64,000 nt of DNA from contig CP098528.1 in NCBI GenBank assembly GCA_030440445.1, forward strand, positions 4,278,001-4,342,000. The letters are read 5' to 3'. Within the stretch, counting starts at the first letter, position 1. Each line of letters opens with the position of its first letter. The DNA comes from Halomonas sp. KG2. GTDB lineage: Bacteria; Pseudomonadota; Gammaproteobacteria; Pseudomonadales; Halomonadaceae. The notes beneath the pieces are model-generated. The model was not told the DNA's origin, did not search any database, and worked only from the letters and a program-made list of their open reading frames with translations. Position numbers and translations under genes: made by a program. Positions 55,726-64,000 of the stretch are shown piece after piece.

Positions 55726-56556
55726 TTAAACGCTTTGGCGAATCGCCGCTAGGCAGGCTGGAGGTAACGGTAAATCGACAGCAATCGGTAAATGGTCAGA
55801 AAATAGATGGTCCAGTACATGGACATCTGCGACTTCAAGTGTCTGGGAAAGCAGGATGTGATCCAGGGCGCGCCGAGGCTGCCAGGATGGATAACTAAGC
55901 AGCGGCTTAACCGGGTGCAGTGGCAACGAGGTACTAAAACGTTCATGAGCATGAAGCTGGTCAGGCGTGCAATTTAAATCACCCATGACCACCACATGGC
56001 GCAGCGGCTCAATAATATTGCTTAAATAATTCAGCTGACGCACACGCCCGCGCTGGCTCAGCGCCAAGTGGGCGACAAAGATATGCAGTGCATCTGGTCC
56101 CTCACCATAGCGTGCGTGAATTGCACCACGCCCTGGCAACATCCCTGGCAGACGGTGCTCTTCGATGTGGCTAGGCACGATACGTGACAATAGCCCATTA
56201 CTGTGCTGAGCAAACTGCCCTAAATTACGATTTAGCTGCTGAAAGTAGTGGGGAAAGCGTGCTTTAGCGGCAAGGTATTCAACTTGGTTTACGCGACCGG
56301 AACGAAAACTACCGCCATCAACCTCTTGCAGGCCCACCACATCAAATGGCTCTAGCACATTACCCATTTGCGCCAAGCGTTCCAGACGCTGAGGGTGCGG
56401 CAAAACATGCTGCCAACTACGCGTGAGGTAGTGGTGATACGCCGACGTTTGAATACCTACCTGCAAATTAAATGTCAGTAAGCGGATATGGCCACGTTCA
56501 ACCAAAGACAACGCAGACGAGCCTACTTGCCCACCTGCGTGACCATGCTCTAACAC
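55726..56556 (-). CDS. Endonuclease/exonuclease/phosphatase family protein
   Basis: Metal-dependent phosphodiesterase-fold protein of 276 aa. Seen: LLTFNLQVGIQTS (Asn of site), DVVGLQEVDGG (Glu), FVAHLALSQRGRVRQLNYL, VVVMGDLNCTPDQ (Asp-x-Asn), and SDHLPIAVDLPL (Asp-His). It may cut nucleic acids or phosphoesters; no signal peptide. A GTG at 56556 starts 3 nt after the dsbA stop, so the operon is cytochrome c4-dsbA-this gene, as in Pseudomonas. Confidence 0.88.
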   Translation of the reverse strand: MLEHGHAGGQVGSSALSLVERGHIRLLTFNLQVGIQTSAYHHYLTRSWQHVLPHPQRLERLAQMGNVLEPFDVVGLQEVDGGSFRSGRVNQVEYLAAKARFPHYFQQLNRNLGQFAQHSNGLLSRIVPSHIEEHRLPGMLPGRGAIHARYGEGPDALHIFVAHLALSQRGRVRQLNYLSNIIEPLRHVVVMGDLNCTPDQLHAHERFSTSLPLHPVKPLLSYPSWQPRRALDHILLSQTLEVADVHVLDHLFSDHLPIAVDLPLPPACLAAIRQSV

Positions 56557-56558
56557 CG

Positions 56559-57191
56559 TTATTGTGCACGCTCATTACGCACGCGCTCGACAAGCGCATC
56601 CGCAATTTGCGGCATATTTTCCAAGCTACCTGCTGTGCTTGGCGACACAACGTAGCGGCCATCAACAATAAGCGCCGGCACGCCCATTAAGCGCATTTCA
56701 CGCATGCGGCTGTTGGCTTTATTGACTTCGCTACGAACGCCAAATGCCTTTAACGCCTGCTTAGCTTCTTCTTCACTTACACCGTAATTAGAGAAAAACT
56801 CGGCGATTTCATCCTCATCTGTCAGTGAGCGACCATCTTCATGAATGGCCTCAAAGAAATCAGCGTGAAGTTCATCTTCGATGCCCAGAGATTCTGCTGC
56901 ATAAAACGCCGTCGCGTGTGTGTTCCAAGCACCACCCATGGTAGCCGGCATATGAACAATGCTAACGTCGTCTTCAAGCGTTTCGTACCACTCATTTACG
57001 GGTGTTTGCAGCCGGTAGCAATGCGGGCAGCCAAACCAAAACGCTTCGGTCACTTCAATCTGCCCCTCGTCGACCTGTGTCTCCACTGGCGACTCAAGCA
57101 GTGTGTAGTGCTGGCCCTCGACCAACTCCTGAGCGCTTACTGCCGCAGATAAACCTAAGCCAGCAATCGCGACCATTAACGTTTTCAACAT
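56559..57191 (-). CDS. dsbA: Thiol:disulfide interchange protein DsbA
   Basis: Periplasmic disulfide-forming oxidoreductase of 210 aa with a signal peptide (to AVSAQ). The active-site CPHC is in EAFWFGCPHCYRLQTPV and the cis-Pro in LMGVPALIVDGRYVVSP. Length and motifs match the gammaproteobacterial DsbA. It lies between cytochrome c4 and the EEP protein. Confidence 0.95.
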   Translation of the reverse strand: MLKTLMVAIAGLGLSAAVSAQELVEGQHYTLLESPVETQVDEGQIEVTEAFWFGCPHCYRLQTPVNEWYETLEDDVSIVHMPATMGGAWNTHATAFYAAESLGIEDELHADFFEAIHEDGRSLTDEDEIAEFFSNYGVSEEEAKQALKAFGVRSEVNKANSRMREMRLMGVPALIVDGRYVVSPSTAGSLENMPQIADALVERVRNERAQ

Positions 57192-57300
57192 AGCGAGAAT
57201 TCTCCAAGAATGAGCGAGGCTATGACTGCAGGACGTGCATAGAGGTTCCCCATCTCTTTAATTACCAGTGAGATAGGGCACCTTTATTTATCATCAGCGA

Positions 57301-57930
57301 CTAGTTCAAGCCTAATAGATAATTCGCTACAGCTTCCATGTCGTTATCACTCATTTTGGAAGCAATATCGCCCATAATGTTATTCGGGCTGTTAGCACGC
57401 TCACCGGAAGCAAAGTCTTGCAATGTAGACACCATATACTCTGTGTGCTGACCTGAAAGCGCTGGATATACCGCGCTGCCAATACCAGCCCCCGTAGGTG
57501 TATGACAAGCACTGCAAGCAGGAATACCTTTGGACATATCACCCGCCCGGTACAGCTCTTCACCGCGCGCTAAAAACTCTGAGTCTTCATCGTTAGTTTG
57601 GCCAAGATTTGCGTTTTGGCCTGCAAAGTGAGCCGCAACATCCCAAGCGTCTTGATCAGAGAATGCATCGACTTGACCAGCCATGGTGGGAACCAAGCGG
57701 TTGCCGTCGCGAATATCCATGATTTGCTTGGCCAGATAGGACATCTGCTGCCCTGCCAGATTAGGGAAAGTACCCACTGCGCTGATACCTTGCTGACCAT
57801 GACAGGCCGCACAGGTTTGAGCCAGTTCACGACCTGCCGCCGCATCCGCGTCAGCTTGGTGGTCGGTTTGAGCGTGTACGGTGCCAACGGCACCCATGGT
57901 AATTGCCAGGCTTGCCAGTAACTTTCTCAT
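57301..57930 (-). CDS. Cytochrome c4
   Basis: Di-haem periplasmic cytochrome of 209 aa with signal (MRKLLASLAITMGAVGTVHA). Two CxxCH haem sites: TCAACHGQQG and ACSACHTPTG, each followed by a Met-containing axial ligand region (PTMAGQVD; NNIMGDIASKMSD). It passes electrons between the bc1 complex and terminal oxidases. The frame extends to 57996; the ATG at 57930 gives a proper signal peptide. Confidence 0.95.
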   Translation of the reverse strand: MRKLLASLAITMGAVGTVHAQTDHQADADAAAGRELAQTCAACHGQQGISAVGTFPNLAGQQMSYLAKQIMDIRDGNRLVPTMAGQVDAFSDQDAWDVAAHFAGQNANLGQTNDEDSEFLARGEELYRAGDMSKGIPACSACHTPTGAGIGSAVYPALSGQHTEYMVSTLQDFASGERANSPNNIMGDIASKMSDNDMEAVANYLLGLN

Positions 57931-58240
57931 TGCTATTCCACTATGCCGTTTGATTATTGACTGGTACGCATCCCGGGCGCTGCCCAGGTTCAGCACTTTA
58001 CCAGGGTCAGCTCCGCCAAAACGAACAACATGCCGTGTTGGTCGCTGCTGGCTAGAGCGCGATGGTACACTAGCGCCCCAGGTCGCAGTTATAAACCGCT
58101 TGCATTATAACGAATCACCCTAGCGGCGGGAATGCAAGTCCAGGTCTGCTTTTGGGGTAATTCGTCGCGGTACCGTCATTTACTCACGTTAACGTGGTGA
58201 AACGGGCCGTCTTATACGTCTGTTTTTCAGGATTAACACC
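57931..58240. other. Divergent promoter region between cytochrome c4 and engB
   Basis: No gene seen in these 310 nt. A mirror-image pair GTTATAA-N10-TTATAAC (58088-58111) gives candidate -10 elements pointing in opposite directions. A 12-bp perfect palindrome CACGTTAACGTG lies at 58185-58196, 44 nt before engB. In Pseudomonas a Spot 42-like sRNA sits near engB, but I could not find a terminator supporting one here. Confidence 0.45.
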
Positions 58241-58876
58241 ATGTCTACTGCTAATGATCACCCAGTCGTTCGACTGAACTACCCCACAGCGCGTTTTATG
58301 ATCAGCGCGCCAACGCTTGCTCTGTGTCCAGACGATACCGGCGCAGAAGTCGCGTTTGCTGGGCGCTCAAATGCGGGTAAATCAAGCGCGATTAACGCAC
58401 TTACTCAACAAAACGCCCTTGCCCGCACCTCGCGTACGCCAGGCCGCACTCAGTTGATCAACTTTTTCAGCGTCATGAACGACGAATCGCGCCGCTTAGT
58501 CGACTTGCCCGGCTACGGCTACGCCAAAGTGCCCGAAGCGGTAAAACTAGAGTGGCAGCAGCACCTGTCGGACTATCTGCGTGGCCGCTTCAGCCTACGT
58601 GGCCTTGTACTGCTAATGGACGTGCGCCACCCGCTAACCGAGTTTGACCAAATGATGCTCAACTATGCAGATAAGCGCGAAATGCCTGTGCACATTCTGC
58701 TTACTAAGTCCGATAAATTAAAAAAAGGCCCTGCGAGTGCCGCGCTGCAAAAAGTCCGTTCTCGTCTTAAAGAGTGGGAAGACTTAGTCTCCGTTCAGCT
58801 CTTCTCATCGCTCAAGCGCGACGGCGTAGATACGCTTTCTCAAAAGCTCGACCAGTGGCTGCATACTCCTGAGTAA
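58241..58876 (+). CDS. engB: Ribosome biogenesis GTP-binding protein EngB (YihA/YsxC)
   Basis: Essential GTPase of 211 aa for large-subunit assembly. Seen: G1 [17 protein letters not shown]2/G3 [11 protein letters not shown] and [14 protein letters not shown]4 [12 protein letters not shown] and G5 SSLKRDG. Length and motifs are typical. It is divergent from cytochrome c4. Confidence 0.96.
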   Translation: MSTANDHPVVRLNYPTARFMISAPTLALCPDDTGAEVAFAGRSNAGKSSAINALTQQNALARTSRTPGRTQLINFFSVMNDESRRLVDLPGYGYAKVPEAVKLEWQQHLSDYLRGRFSLRGLVLLMDVRHPLTEFDQMMLNYADKREMPVHILLTKSDKLKKGPASAALQKVRSRLKEWEDLVSVQLFSSLKRDGVDTLSQKLDQWLHTPE

Positions 58877-58961
58877 ACCAAGGATCGCCGAACAAGCCAA
58901 GCTTTCACCATTAAACGGAATCTTGCCAAACAAACTCAGTCTTCTTAAACAAGCCGCTTTT

Positions 58962-59699
58962 TCACGAGCGTCGCTCCAACCACTCGATCAGCTCGGGCAA
59001 TTCTTTCACGTGGGCAATGCGGTGGGTGCGTGCTGGCAAGGTTTGGTCGCCTTGCGCGGCGATCCATACGGCGTGCATGCCCAGCAGCTGGGCAGGTAAT
59101 ATGTCCTCTTGCCAGGAATCACCTACATGCATGGCACGGTGCGGCACAACATTCAGACGCTCCAGGGCAGTGAGAAACGGCTTAGGGTCTGGTTTTGGTG
59201 CCAGTAATTCGCCTGCAGCAATAGCCACTGGAAAGTACGCCGCTAACGGCTGACGTTTAAGGTGAATATTGCCATTGGTAATAGCGGCTAGCTGGTAACG
59301 TTCGCTCAACGCAGATAATAGCCCCGCGGCTTCGGGGTGCGGCGTTACTTGTACCCGCAGACGATGAAACTCATTCATAGCAGCGGCAGCCCATAGCAAC
59401 GCACTACTGCGTGCTAAGCCTTGGGCTTCCAGCTGTGCTTCTAACGCCCGCAAACGCAGCCAGGTAAAATCGCCACGCCGTTCTGGCACCCGCTTGGCCC
59501 ACTCTTGGCGGCGCTCCAGATAATCAGCCAGTCCCTGCTGGTAACTTAGCGCTAATGGCGTTTCATGGCGTGCTTTGCGCCACGTCGCCAGCGCTTCAAT
59601 TAGCCAACGATAGTGGCCCTCTTCCGTTTTTAACATCACGCCTTGGTTGTCCCATAGCGTATCGTCAAGATCAAACGTAATCGCTTGCAGAGAAGCCAT
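58962..59699 (-). CDS. yigB: HAD-family hydrolase (YigB-like)
   Basis: Phosphatase of 245 aa with HAD motifs: I FDLDDTLWDN, II AAITNGNIHL, III KPDPKPFLTAL, IV HVGDSWQEDILPAQLLGM. E. coli YigB dephosphorylates FMN and the riboflavin precursor ARPP. Its place after xerC is conserved from E. coli to Halomonas. It begins 2 nt after the xerC stop. Confidence 0.9.
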   Translation of the reverse strand: MASLQAITFDLDDTLWDNQGVMLKTEEGHYRWLIEALATWRKARHETPLALSYQQGLADYLERRQEWAKRVPERRGDFTWLRLRALEAQLEAQGLARSSALLWAAAAMNEFHRLRVQVTPHPEAAGLLSALSERYQLAAITNGNIHLKRQPLAAYFPVAIAAGELLAPKPDPKPFLTALERLNVVPHRAMHVGDSWQEDILPAQLLGMHAVWIAAQGDQTLPARTHRIAHVKELPELIEWLERRS

Positions 59700-59701
59700 G
59701 G

Positions 59702-60610
59702 TTAACTCCGTGTCGTGCGGCGTTTTGCGCGGGGGTGAGCGGCATCATAGCTTTCGGCCAAGTGCTGCCAATCCAGGCGGGTGTAGACTTGAGTCGTCGA
59801 TAAATTAGCGTGGCCCAGCAATTCCTGCACCGCCCGCAGATCTTGGCTGGACTCCAACAAATGACTTGCAAACGAGTGACGCAGGCGATGGGGATGGAGG
59901 TGTTCAGGCAAACCACGCACAATAGAAAGTTGCGCCAAACGCTTTTGAATACCGCGGTGCCCCAGCCGCTGCCCACGCTGACCGACAAATAACGCCATTT
60001 CGCTCGTTGCCGCCAGCTCAGGCCGACACGACAACCACGCCTTAATCGCCTGATCTGCACGCTGACCAACGGGCACTTGGCGGGGCTTACTGCCTTTACC
60101 CATCACCCGCACATGCTGGGCATTTAAGTGATCCAAATCCAGCGCAGCAAGTTCCGCTAAGCGTAGGCCGCTGGAGTAAAACAACTCGAGCATGGCTTGG
60201 TCGCGTATTGCCAGCGGTGTGCCATCGTGCGGCGTGTCTAAAAAGCGCGAGAGTGCATCCACATCAAGCGGTCTGGGCAAGTGGCTTGGCTGCTTTGGCG
60301 TGCGTAGTAGTCCCACCGGATTGTCGGCAAGCACGTGATGTTGCACAAGATAGTCAGCAAAACGTGATAGCGCAGCGCGGCGGCGGGCTAAACTTCTCGG
60401 TGCAAGGCCGCGGCTGCGCTCCGCGCCTAAAAAGGCGCGCAGAAATGTAGTGTCTAACGTCGCCGCCTCGGTGACGCCACGTTGCTCAGAAAAACGCTGC
60501 AGGGCGGTTAAATCCTGACGATACGCAGCCACCGTGGCAGGGCTTGCGTGGGTAGCAAGCTTACGTAAATACGCCTCGACCTGCGTCGTCAATGAGCTCG
60601 GGCTATCCAT
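59702..60610 (-). CDS. xerC: Tyrosine recombinase XerC
   Basis: Site-specific recombinase of 302 aa that works with XerD at dif to resolve chromosome dimers. An N-terminal SAM-like domain (YLRKLATHASPATVAAYRQDL) is followed by the catalytic domain with Arg in FYSSGLRLAELAALDL, HxxR in HPHRLRHSFASHLL, the second His in ELLGHANLSTTQVYTRLD, with the Tyr nucleophile in VYT. It overlaps the DUF484 gene by 8 nt. Confidence 0.95.
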   Translation of the reverse strand: MDSPSSLTTQVEAYLRKLATHASPATVAAYRQDLTALQRFSEQRGVTEAATLDTTFLRAFLGAERSRGLAPRSLARRRAALSRFADYLVQHHVLADNPVGLLRTPKQPSHLPRPLDVDALSRFLDTPHDGTPLAIRDQAMLELFYSSGLRLAELAALDLDHLNAQHVRVMGKGSKPRQVPVGQRADQAIKAWLSCRPELAATSEMALFVGQRGQRLGHRGIQKRLAQLSIVRGLPEHLHPHRLRHSFASHLLESSQDLRAVQELLGHANLSTTQVYTRLDWQHLAESYDAAHPRAKRRTTRS

Positions 60611-61313
60611 GGTGTTCTAGGCGCAGCAGTAGCCGTGCCACGATATCGCTCAGATACTCTGTAAACAGCGTATCCATACTAGCGCGGTAACAGTCGGGGT
60701 CAGGACTTGCGAGCAGCAAATACCCCAGTTGCTCGCCCGCCGAAAGACGCGAAATGGCGCAGGAACCGGCGCGCCGGGGGGCCTTAGTATGCGGCAACAG
60801 ACATTTCCAGTCGCTAACGCTGAGCTTGGCACAACGGCTGGTGCGCCCATCTAGCAGCGCAGCCAAACGAGCACTGGCATGCTGGTCCAACACATGACGT
60901 GGCGGTTGAGGCGGCGTTGGCTCATCGTCACTCAATGAGGATGGGCACCAGAGCGCCATTGCAGGCGTTTGAAAGTGCTCGCTTAACTGAACAGCGAGCG
61001 CTTGGGCCAAGGCATCACGATCTTCTGCTCCCACCAGACTGAGTAGCGTCTCACGCAGTCGACGATATTGGGCTTCATTATGCCGTGCTGTTTCTAGAAG
61101 ATGCTCAAGCCGCCCCTCTGCTGTTTCAGCACGCTGACGTAAATCGATTACCAAGCGCTCTAGCAGCGATACCGCCCCATCAATGTGAGGGTGCGGTACC
61201 TTAAGTTGCTGCAGCAAGCCTTCACGACCAACAAAAAAATCGGGGTGACGGGCCAGCCAAAACGCCACTTGATCAGGGTCGAGCGTTTTGCGCGGCTCGG
61301 GGGCTTGAGACAT
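60603..61313 (-). CDS. DUF484 family protein
   Basis: GAF-like protein of 236 aa, always found between dapF and xerC. Seen: N-terminal LDPDQVAFWLARHPDFFVGREGLLQQLKVPHPHIDGAVSLLERLV and a C-terminal GEQLGYLLLASPDPD. The function is unknown. A GTG-started longer version (61346) would overlap dapF; the ATG at 61313 has GAGGAGA before it and is preferred. Confidence 0.88.
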   Translation of the reverse strand: MSQAPEPRKTLDPDQVAFWLARHPDFFVGREGLLQQLKVPHPHIDGAVSLLERLVIDLRQRAETAEGRLEHLLETARHNEAQYRRLRETLLSLVGAEDRDALAQALAVQLSEHFQTPAMALWCPSSLSDDEPTPPQPPRHVLDQHASARLAALLDGRTSRCAKLSVSDWKCLLPHTKAPRRAGSCAISRLSAGEQLGYLLLASPDPDCYRASMDTLFTEYLSDIVARLLLRLEHHG

Positions 61314-61329
61314 CGCCGTTCTCCTCGAA

Positions 61330-62163
61330 TTAGTTGAGTGTGACACGACCGTCGAAGACGCGTGTAGCAGGGCCCACCATCACCAACGGCGCTTCGGGAT
61401 CGGGCCACTCAATGCTTAACTGACCACCCGGCAAATGAACGGTGACCGGGCTTTTCAATAACCCCTGGCGAATACCACTAGCCACAGCAGCGCAGGCGCC
61501 GGTGCCACAAGCAAGCGTCTCGCCGCTGCCACGCTCATACACTCGCAGGCGAATTTCGCTGGGCGACACAACCTGCATAAATCCCACATTCACCCGCTTC
61601 GGAAAGCGAGGGTGAGACTCAAGCAATGGACCAAGATGCTCAACCGGTGCACTATCAACACTTTCCACCTGCAGCACGGCATGGGGATTGCCCATCGAGA
61701 CAACTCCCAACTCCAGCGTATCACCGTCGACCTCGACAGTGTGTAAGGGTTGGTCCCCCGGTGCCTCAAACGGCAACGTGGCGGGATTAAAACGCGGCCT
61801 CCCCATGTCAACACGCACCATACCGTCGTGCTGAACATTAAGTACCAGTGGCCCACCGGCAGTTTCCACATGAATTTCATGCTTATGTGTCAGGCGCTGG
61901 TCGCGAACAAAACGTGCAAAGCAGCGCGCGCCATTGCCGCAATTTTCAACTTCGCTGCCATCCGCATTAAAAATACGGTAGCGAAAGTCCATCTCTGGGT
62001 CACGGGGCGGCTCAACCACCAATAATTGGTCGAAGCCAATACCAAAGCGCCGGTCTGCTAGCTGACGAATCTGCTCATCACGCAAACGCGCTCGCTGAGT
62101 CACCAGATCCACCACCATAAAATCATTACCCAGACCATGCATTTTGGTGAAGTGCAACAGCAT
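61330..62163 (-). CDS. dapF: Diaminopimelate epimerase
   Basis: Converts LL- to meso-diaminopimelate for lysine and peptidoglycan. The 277 aa contain the two catalytic cysteines: [13 protein letters not shown] (near residue 76) and [14 protein letters not shown] (near 220). N-terminus [15 protein letters not shown] is standard. Its start overlaps the lysA stop (TGATG). Confidence 0.96.
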   Translation of the reverse strand: MLLHFTKMHGLGNDFMVVDLVTQRARLRDEQIRQLADRRFGIGFDQLLVVEPPRDPEMDFRYRIFNADGSEVENCGNGARCFARFVRDQRLTHKHEIHVETAGGPLVLNVQHDGMVRVDMGRPRFNPATLPFEAPGDQPLHTVEVDGDTLELGVVSMGNPHAVLQVESVDSAPVEHLGPLLESHPRFPKRVNVGFMQVVSPSEIRLRVYERGSGETLACGTGACAAVASGIRQGLLKSPVTVHLPGGQLSIEWPDPEAPLVMVGPATRVFDGRVTLN

Positions 62164-63434
62164 CAGTGCTCCCCTTCCGGCAGCAGAGCTTCACCGGCCC
62201 ACAGGCTTTCCAGGCTTTCCCGAGCGCGAACCACATAATAGCGGCTGCCATCGACCATTACTTCCGGGGGCCGCGGGCGGCTGTTGTAGTTCGATGCCAT
62301 CACAAAGCCGTAAGCACCGGCTGAGCGAACGGCCAGTAAATCGCCCTCAGCAATTGCCAGATCGCGCTCTTTACCGAGGAAATCGCCGGTTTCACAGACA
62401 GGACCTACCACATCATAGACTGCACGCTCACGCTGCTGGCGGGTATCCACCGGCACAATCGCCTGCCATGCCTGGTACAACGCAGGGCGGATCAGGTCAT
62501 TCATGGCGGCATCAACAATCGCGAAATTTTTGGTTTCGCCGGGCTTTAAGAACTCTACCCGGGTTAGCATTAAACCTGCGTTAGCGGCAATAGAGCGGCC
62601 CGGCTCAAATAGCAACGTAAGCGCTTCACCGCCCTCCCAGCGAGAAAGGCGTGCCAGCAATTGGCTCGCATAATCAAACGGCTGAGGTGGTTTTTCATCA
62701 CGATAAGGGACACCTAGCCCGCCACCTAAATCCAAATGGTCAATCTCGATGCCGCGCTCACGCAACCGCTCCATCAACATTAAGAGCCGCTCAAGAGCAT
62801 CTAAAAAGGGTGCCGTTTCAGTGAGCTGAGAGCCAATATGGCAGTCTAGTCCGGTGACGCGCAAGTTGGGTAAGCTGTCAGCCAGCGTGTAAACATCCAG
62901 CGCTTCGTCGACTGGAATACCGAACTTGTTGTCTTTCAGCCCAGTGGAAATATAGGGATGAGTGCCAGCATCCACATCCGGGTTTACCCGCAGCGATACC
63001 GGTGCCACCTTGCCCAGCTCCGCCGCAACAGCGTTCAATCGCTCAAGCTCGGGACGGGATTCAACATTGAAGCACTTAATGCCAACGTCTAGCGCACGGG
63101 CCATTTCATGAGGCTGCTTGGCAACGCCTGAAAACACGACTTTTCGCGGATCACCACCCGCTTTCAGCACGCGTTCAAGCTCACCAATCGAAACAATATC
63201 AAACCCAGCGCCCAATCGAGCAAGCAGACCCAATACGGCCAAATTAGAGTTAGCCTTCACCGCATAACAAATTAAATGGGGATGACCACCCAAGGCTTCG
63301 GTATAAGCACGAAAATGGCGTTCTAACGTCGCTTTCGAATAAACATAACAGGGCGTGCCCAGTTCAGCGGCGACCTGGGTAAGCGGGACGTCTTCGGCAT
63401 AAAGCACGCCATCGCGGTAGTTAAAGTGATCCAT
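62163..63434 (-). CDS. lysA: Diaminopimelate decarboxylase
   Basis: PLP enzyme of 423 aa that makes lysine from meso-diaminopimelate. The PLP Lys is in [14 protein letters not shown]. Seen also: [45 protein letters not shown] and [16 protein letters not shown]. The order lptM-lysA-dapF is universal in gammaproteobacteria; lptM and lysA overlap by one nucleotide (TAATG). Confidence 0.96.
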   Translation of the reverse strand: MDHFNYRDGVLYAEDVPLTQVAAELGTPCYVYSKATLERHFRAYTEALGGHPHLICYAVKANSNLAVLGLLARLGAGFDIVSIGELERVLKAGGDPRKVVFSGVAKQPHEMARALDVGIKCFNVESRPELERLNAVAAELGKVAPVSLRVNPDVDAGTHPYISTGLKDNKFGIPVDEALDVYTLADSLPNLRVTGLDCHIGSQLTETAPFLDALERLLMLMERLRERGIEIDHLDLGGGLGVPYRDEKPPQPFDYASQLLARLSRWEGGEALTLLFEPGRSIAANAGLMLTRVEFLKPGETKNFAIVDAAMNDLIRPALYQAWQAIVPVDTRQQRERAVYDVVGPVCETGDFLGKERDLAIAEGDLLAVRSAGAYGFVMASNYNSRPRPPEVMVDGSRYYVVRARESLESLWAGEALLPEGEH

Positions 63435-63565
63435 TACCCCTCCTGCTCGGCAGCCGAACCATGGGTGTCTTCGTCAGGTAAATAGAGCGGCCCTTTCTGA
63501 CCGCAACCCACTAATAGCAGCGCGATCAGCAGCATCGCACTCAAGGTGGTAACACAACGTTTCAT
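63434..63565 (-). CDS. lptM: LPS translocon maturation chaperone LptM (YifL lipoprotein)
   Basis: Small outer-membrane lipoprotein of 43 aa. The lipobox LLVGC puts lipidated Cys at residue 21, followed by the family signature GQKGPLYLP. LptM helps LptD fold with correct disulfides. The ATG at 63565 overlaps the argH stop by 4 nt (ATGA), and its own stop overlaps the lysA start. Its context between argH and lysA and its size match the family. Confidence 0.93.
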   Translation of the reverse strand: MKRCVTTLSAMLLIALLLVGCGQKGPLYLPDEDTHGSAAEQEG

Positions 63566-64000
63566 GCATCACCTTTAAGCGCGGCTAACGCCTCGCGGGC
63601 ACGGCTAGCAGCGGCGCGCACTTGGTCAGGCGCGGTGCCACCGATATGGTTACGGGCGGCCACGGAGCCTTCTAACGTAAGCACCTCAAACACATCCTGC
63701 TCAATCGTGGCAGAGAACTGCTGCAACTCTTCAAGGGTCATTTCAGACAGATCTTTCTTAGTCTTCAAACCGTAAGCCACCGATTGACCGACAATTTCAT
63801 GAGCATCGCGGAAGGCGACACCCTTGCGAACCAAGTAATCAGCAAGGTCCGTGGCGGTTGAGAAGCCACGTCGTGCGGCTTCATACATGCTGTCTTTTTT
63901 CGGCTCAATAGCAGGCACCATGTCAGCAAAGGCTTTTAAGCAATCGCGCACGGTATCAACGGCATCAAACAGCGGCTCTTTATCTTCCTGGTTGTCTTTG
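63562..64000 (-). CDS. argH: Argininosuccinate lyase, C-terminal part (gene continues beyond the window)
   Basis: Last 145 residues or so of the enzyme that splits argininosuccinate to arginine and fumarate. The frame is open to the window end, beginning [19 protein letters not shown], which is the characteristic ArgH segment, then [48 protein letters not shown]. The rest lies past 64000. It overlaps lptM by 4 nt. Confidence 0.93.
   Translation of the reverse strand, partial: KDNQEDKEPLFDAVDTVRDCLKAFADMVPAIEPKKDSMYEAARRGFSTATDLADYLVRKGVAFRDAHEIVGQSVAYGLKTKKDLSEMTLEELQQFSATIEQDVFEVLTLEGSVAARNHIGGTAPDQVRAAASRAREALAALKGDA

Noticed and set aside
57931-58240. Spot 42/ErsA-like sRNA next to engB
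   Set aside because: The location is suggestive, but I found no intrinsic terminator or clear promoter-terminator unit in the spacer.

Overview
This window looks like chromosome of a moderately halophilic gammaproteobacterium of the Halomonas/Vreelandella group. The main reason is a complete teaABCD cluster (43284-46981), the osmoregulated ectoine/hydroxyectoine TRAP importer known from Halomonas elongata. The acidic proteins, moderate GC and Pseudomonas-like gene order (thiS-thiG-trmB; engB/cytochrome c4-dsbA; argH-lptM-lysA-dapF-DUF484-xerC-yigB) agree. No rRNA or tRNA genes or CRISPR arrays were seen. The first and last genes (aapQ, argH) are cut by the window edges.

Layout. 1-2556: end of a general amino-acid ABC importer (aapQMP). 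2625-6827: a histidine phosphatase divergent from a phosphonate/phosphite-type importer, phnDCE1E2. 6915-13656: a host-attachment-family protein and three dCache chemoreceptors, two of which follow good sigma-28 (FliA) promoters. 13677-15563: a LysR regulator (finR-like) divergent from ferredoxin-NADP reductase. 15590-16846: an IS3-family element. 17014-19187: glnK-amtB-glnK behind a candidate sigma-54 promoter. 19535-28198: ubiK and yifB, separated by an iron-siderophore block (iutA, an AraC regulator, an FhuA-like receptor, fhuD). 28991-31406: an esterase-like phytase gene whose signal peptide is interrupted by an IS30-family element. 31481-38792: lysophospholipase, malate synthase G, thioesterase, DUF423, thiS-thiG-trmB and D-lactate dehydrogenase. 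38899-39183: a tandem pair of small-RNA-like units behind one Fur-box promoter. 39237-43148: AEC transporter, a SCO pair, a PHA-depolymerase-like esterase and an FKBP isomerase. 43284-55624: the tea operon, TIGR02444/ABC-F, dtd, a double Usp protein, thiD and a second TRAP system. 55726-64000: conserved housekeeping clusters.

How it fits together. Much of the window is nutrient import and stress adjustment: amino acids, ectoines, phosphonate-like compounds, ammonium, siderophores and organic acids. Iron links several parts: Fur-box-like sites lie before the FhuA-like receptor and fhuD, and the best one overlaps the promoter of the putative sRNA, whose layout recalls Pseudomonas PrrF1/PrrF2.

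The most noteworthy observations are: (1) the putative Fur-controlled tandem sRNA locus; (2) the IS30 insertion, which can be undone on paper to restore an in-frame signal peptide and which has given the gene a new hydrophobic N-terminus; (3) the IS3 insertion, which lies inside a 7-bp tandem tract and has an AGT target duplication; (4) several 7-16 bp tandem arrays in spacers, including one at the start of a chemoreceptor mRNA and one before thiS; (5) a conserved unknown membrane-anchored protein paired with SCO. All calls come from reading the sequence; no database search was run.
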